Below are positions 6,003 to 6,023 of a stretch of DNA of 6,023 nucleotides, piece by piece. Origin of the DNA: Candidatus Iainarchaeum sp. (GTDB lineage: Archaea > Iainarchaeota > Iainarchaeia > Iainarchaeales > GCA-2688035). The stretch lies in the NCBI GenBank assembly GCA_017610245.1, contig JAFCCK010000058.1, forward strand, positions 1 to 6,023, read 5' to 3'. Made by a program: the position numbers and the translations under genes. Numbering within the stretch: position 1 is the stretch's first letter; each line of letters starts with the position of its first letter. The notes below the pieces were generated by a model. It was not told the DNA's origin and did not search any database. It saw nothing but the letters and a program-made list of their open reading frames with translations.

Positions 6003-6023
6003 ATGCCTAGCAAAAGCGGAAGA
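6003..6023 (+). CDS. Possible start of a divergent gene (7 codons visible)
   Basis: An ATG at 6003 begins MPSKSGR and runs off the window. It is the first ATG after an in-frame TAA at 5991-5993, and an AT-rich box (TTTTAAAA, 5965-5972) lies about 30 nt upstream, a reasonable spacing for an archaeal promoter with a very short leader. There is no convincing ribosome-binding site, only GAGTG just upstream. Seven residues cannot identify a family. The same stretch read on the minus strand could instead be the 3' end of an upstream gene, since two frames are open from the edge to stops near 5966 and 5989. Treat as a hint only. Confidence 0.25.

Noticed and set aside
1..6023. tRNA, rRNA, CRISPR array, insertion sequence or long repeats
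   Set aside because: Nearly all the sequence is accounted for by coding regions. I saw no regularly spaced repeats, no transposase motifs and no cloverleaf-like segment in the two short gaps.

Overview
This is a nucleotide-sugar and glycan-assembly locus, probably from an archaeon. Seven genes are supported, all on the minus strand, so the biological order runs from high to low coordinates. The archaeal call is moderate confidence. It rests on TATA-like AT boxes upstream of transcription units, GGTGG and GAGGAG-type ribosome-binding sites, many AGA/AGG arginine codons, very tight gene packing and small single-domain enzymes. A DPANN-type genome would fit, but no rRNA or other phylogenetic marker is present, so lineage is inference.

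Layout in transcription order: (1) 5917-4973, an SDR-family nucleotide-sugar epimerase/dehydratase-like protein related to CDP-glucose 4,6-dehydratase but lacking the dehydratase catalytic acid. (2) A 100-bp AT-rich gap with two TATA-like boxes. (3) 4872-3913, dTDP-glucose 4,6-dehydratase (rmlB). (4) 3899-3153, a short-form glucose-1-phosphate thymidylyltransferase (rmlA). (5) 3160-2525, a class I SAM-dependent methyltransferase. (6) 2511-2167, a small basic protein I do not recognise, in a locally low-GC stretch. (7) 2160-700, a cobalamin-binding-type radical SAM enzyme resembling HpnJ. (8) 703-1, a family 2 glycosyltransferase that runs off the window. Genes 3 to 8 are separated by 13 nt or less, or overlap, and probably form one operon. 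At the right edge (from 6003) a divergent plus-strand gene may start, but only seven codons are visible.

How they may work together: RmlA activates glucose-1-phosphate to dTDP-glucose and RmlB converts it to dTDP-4-keto-6-deoxyglucose. The usual rhamnose enzymes RmlC and RmlD are not in the window. The SDR protein could act later on a nucleotide sugar, the methyltransferase could methylate a sugar or carrier, and the GT2 would transfer a sugar. The radical SAM enzyme is the most interesting member. Its closest recognisable relatives in my memory are HpnJ-like proteins linked to remodelling of a sugar head group on a lipid, so the cluster may make an unusual modified glycan or glycolipid head group. 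That last step is inference.
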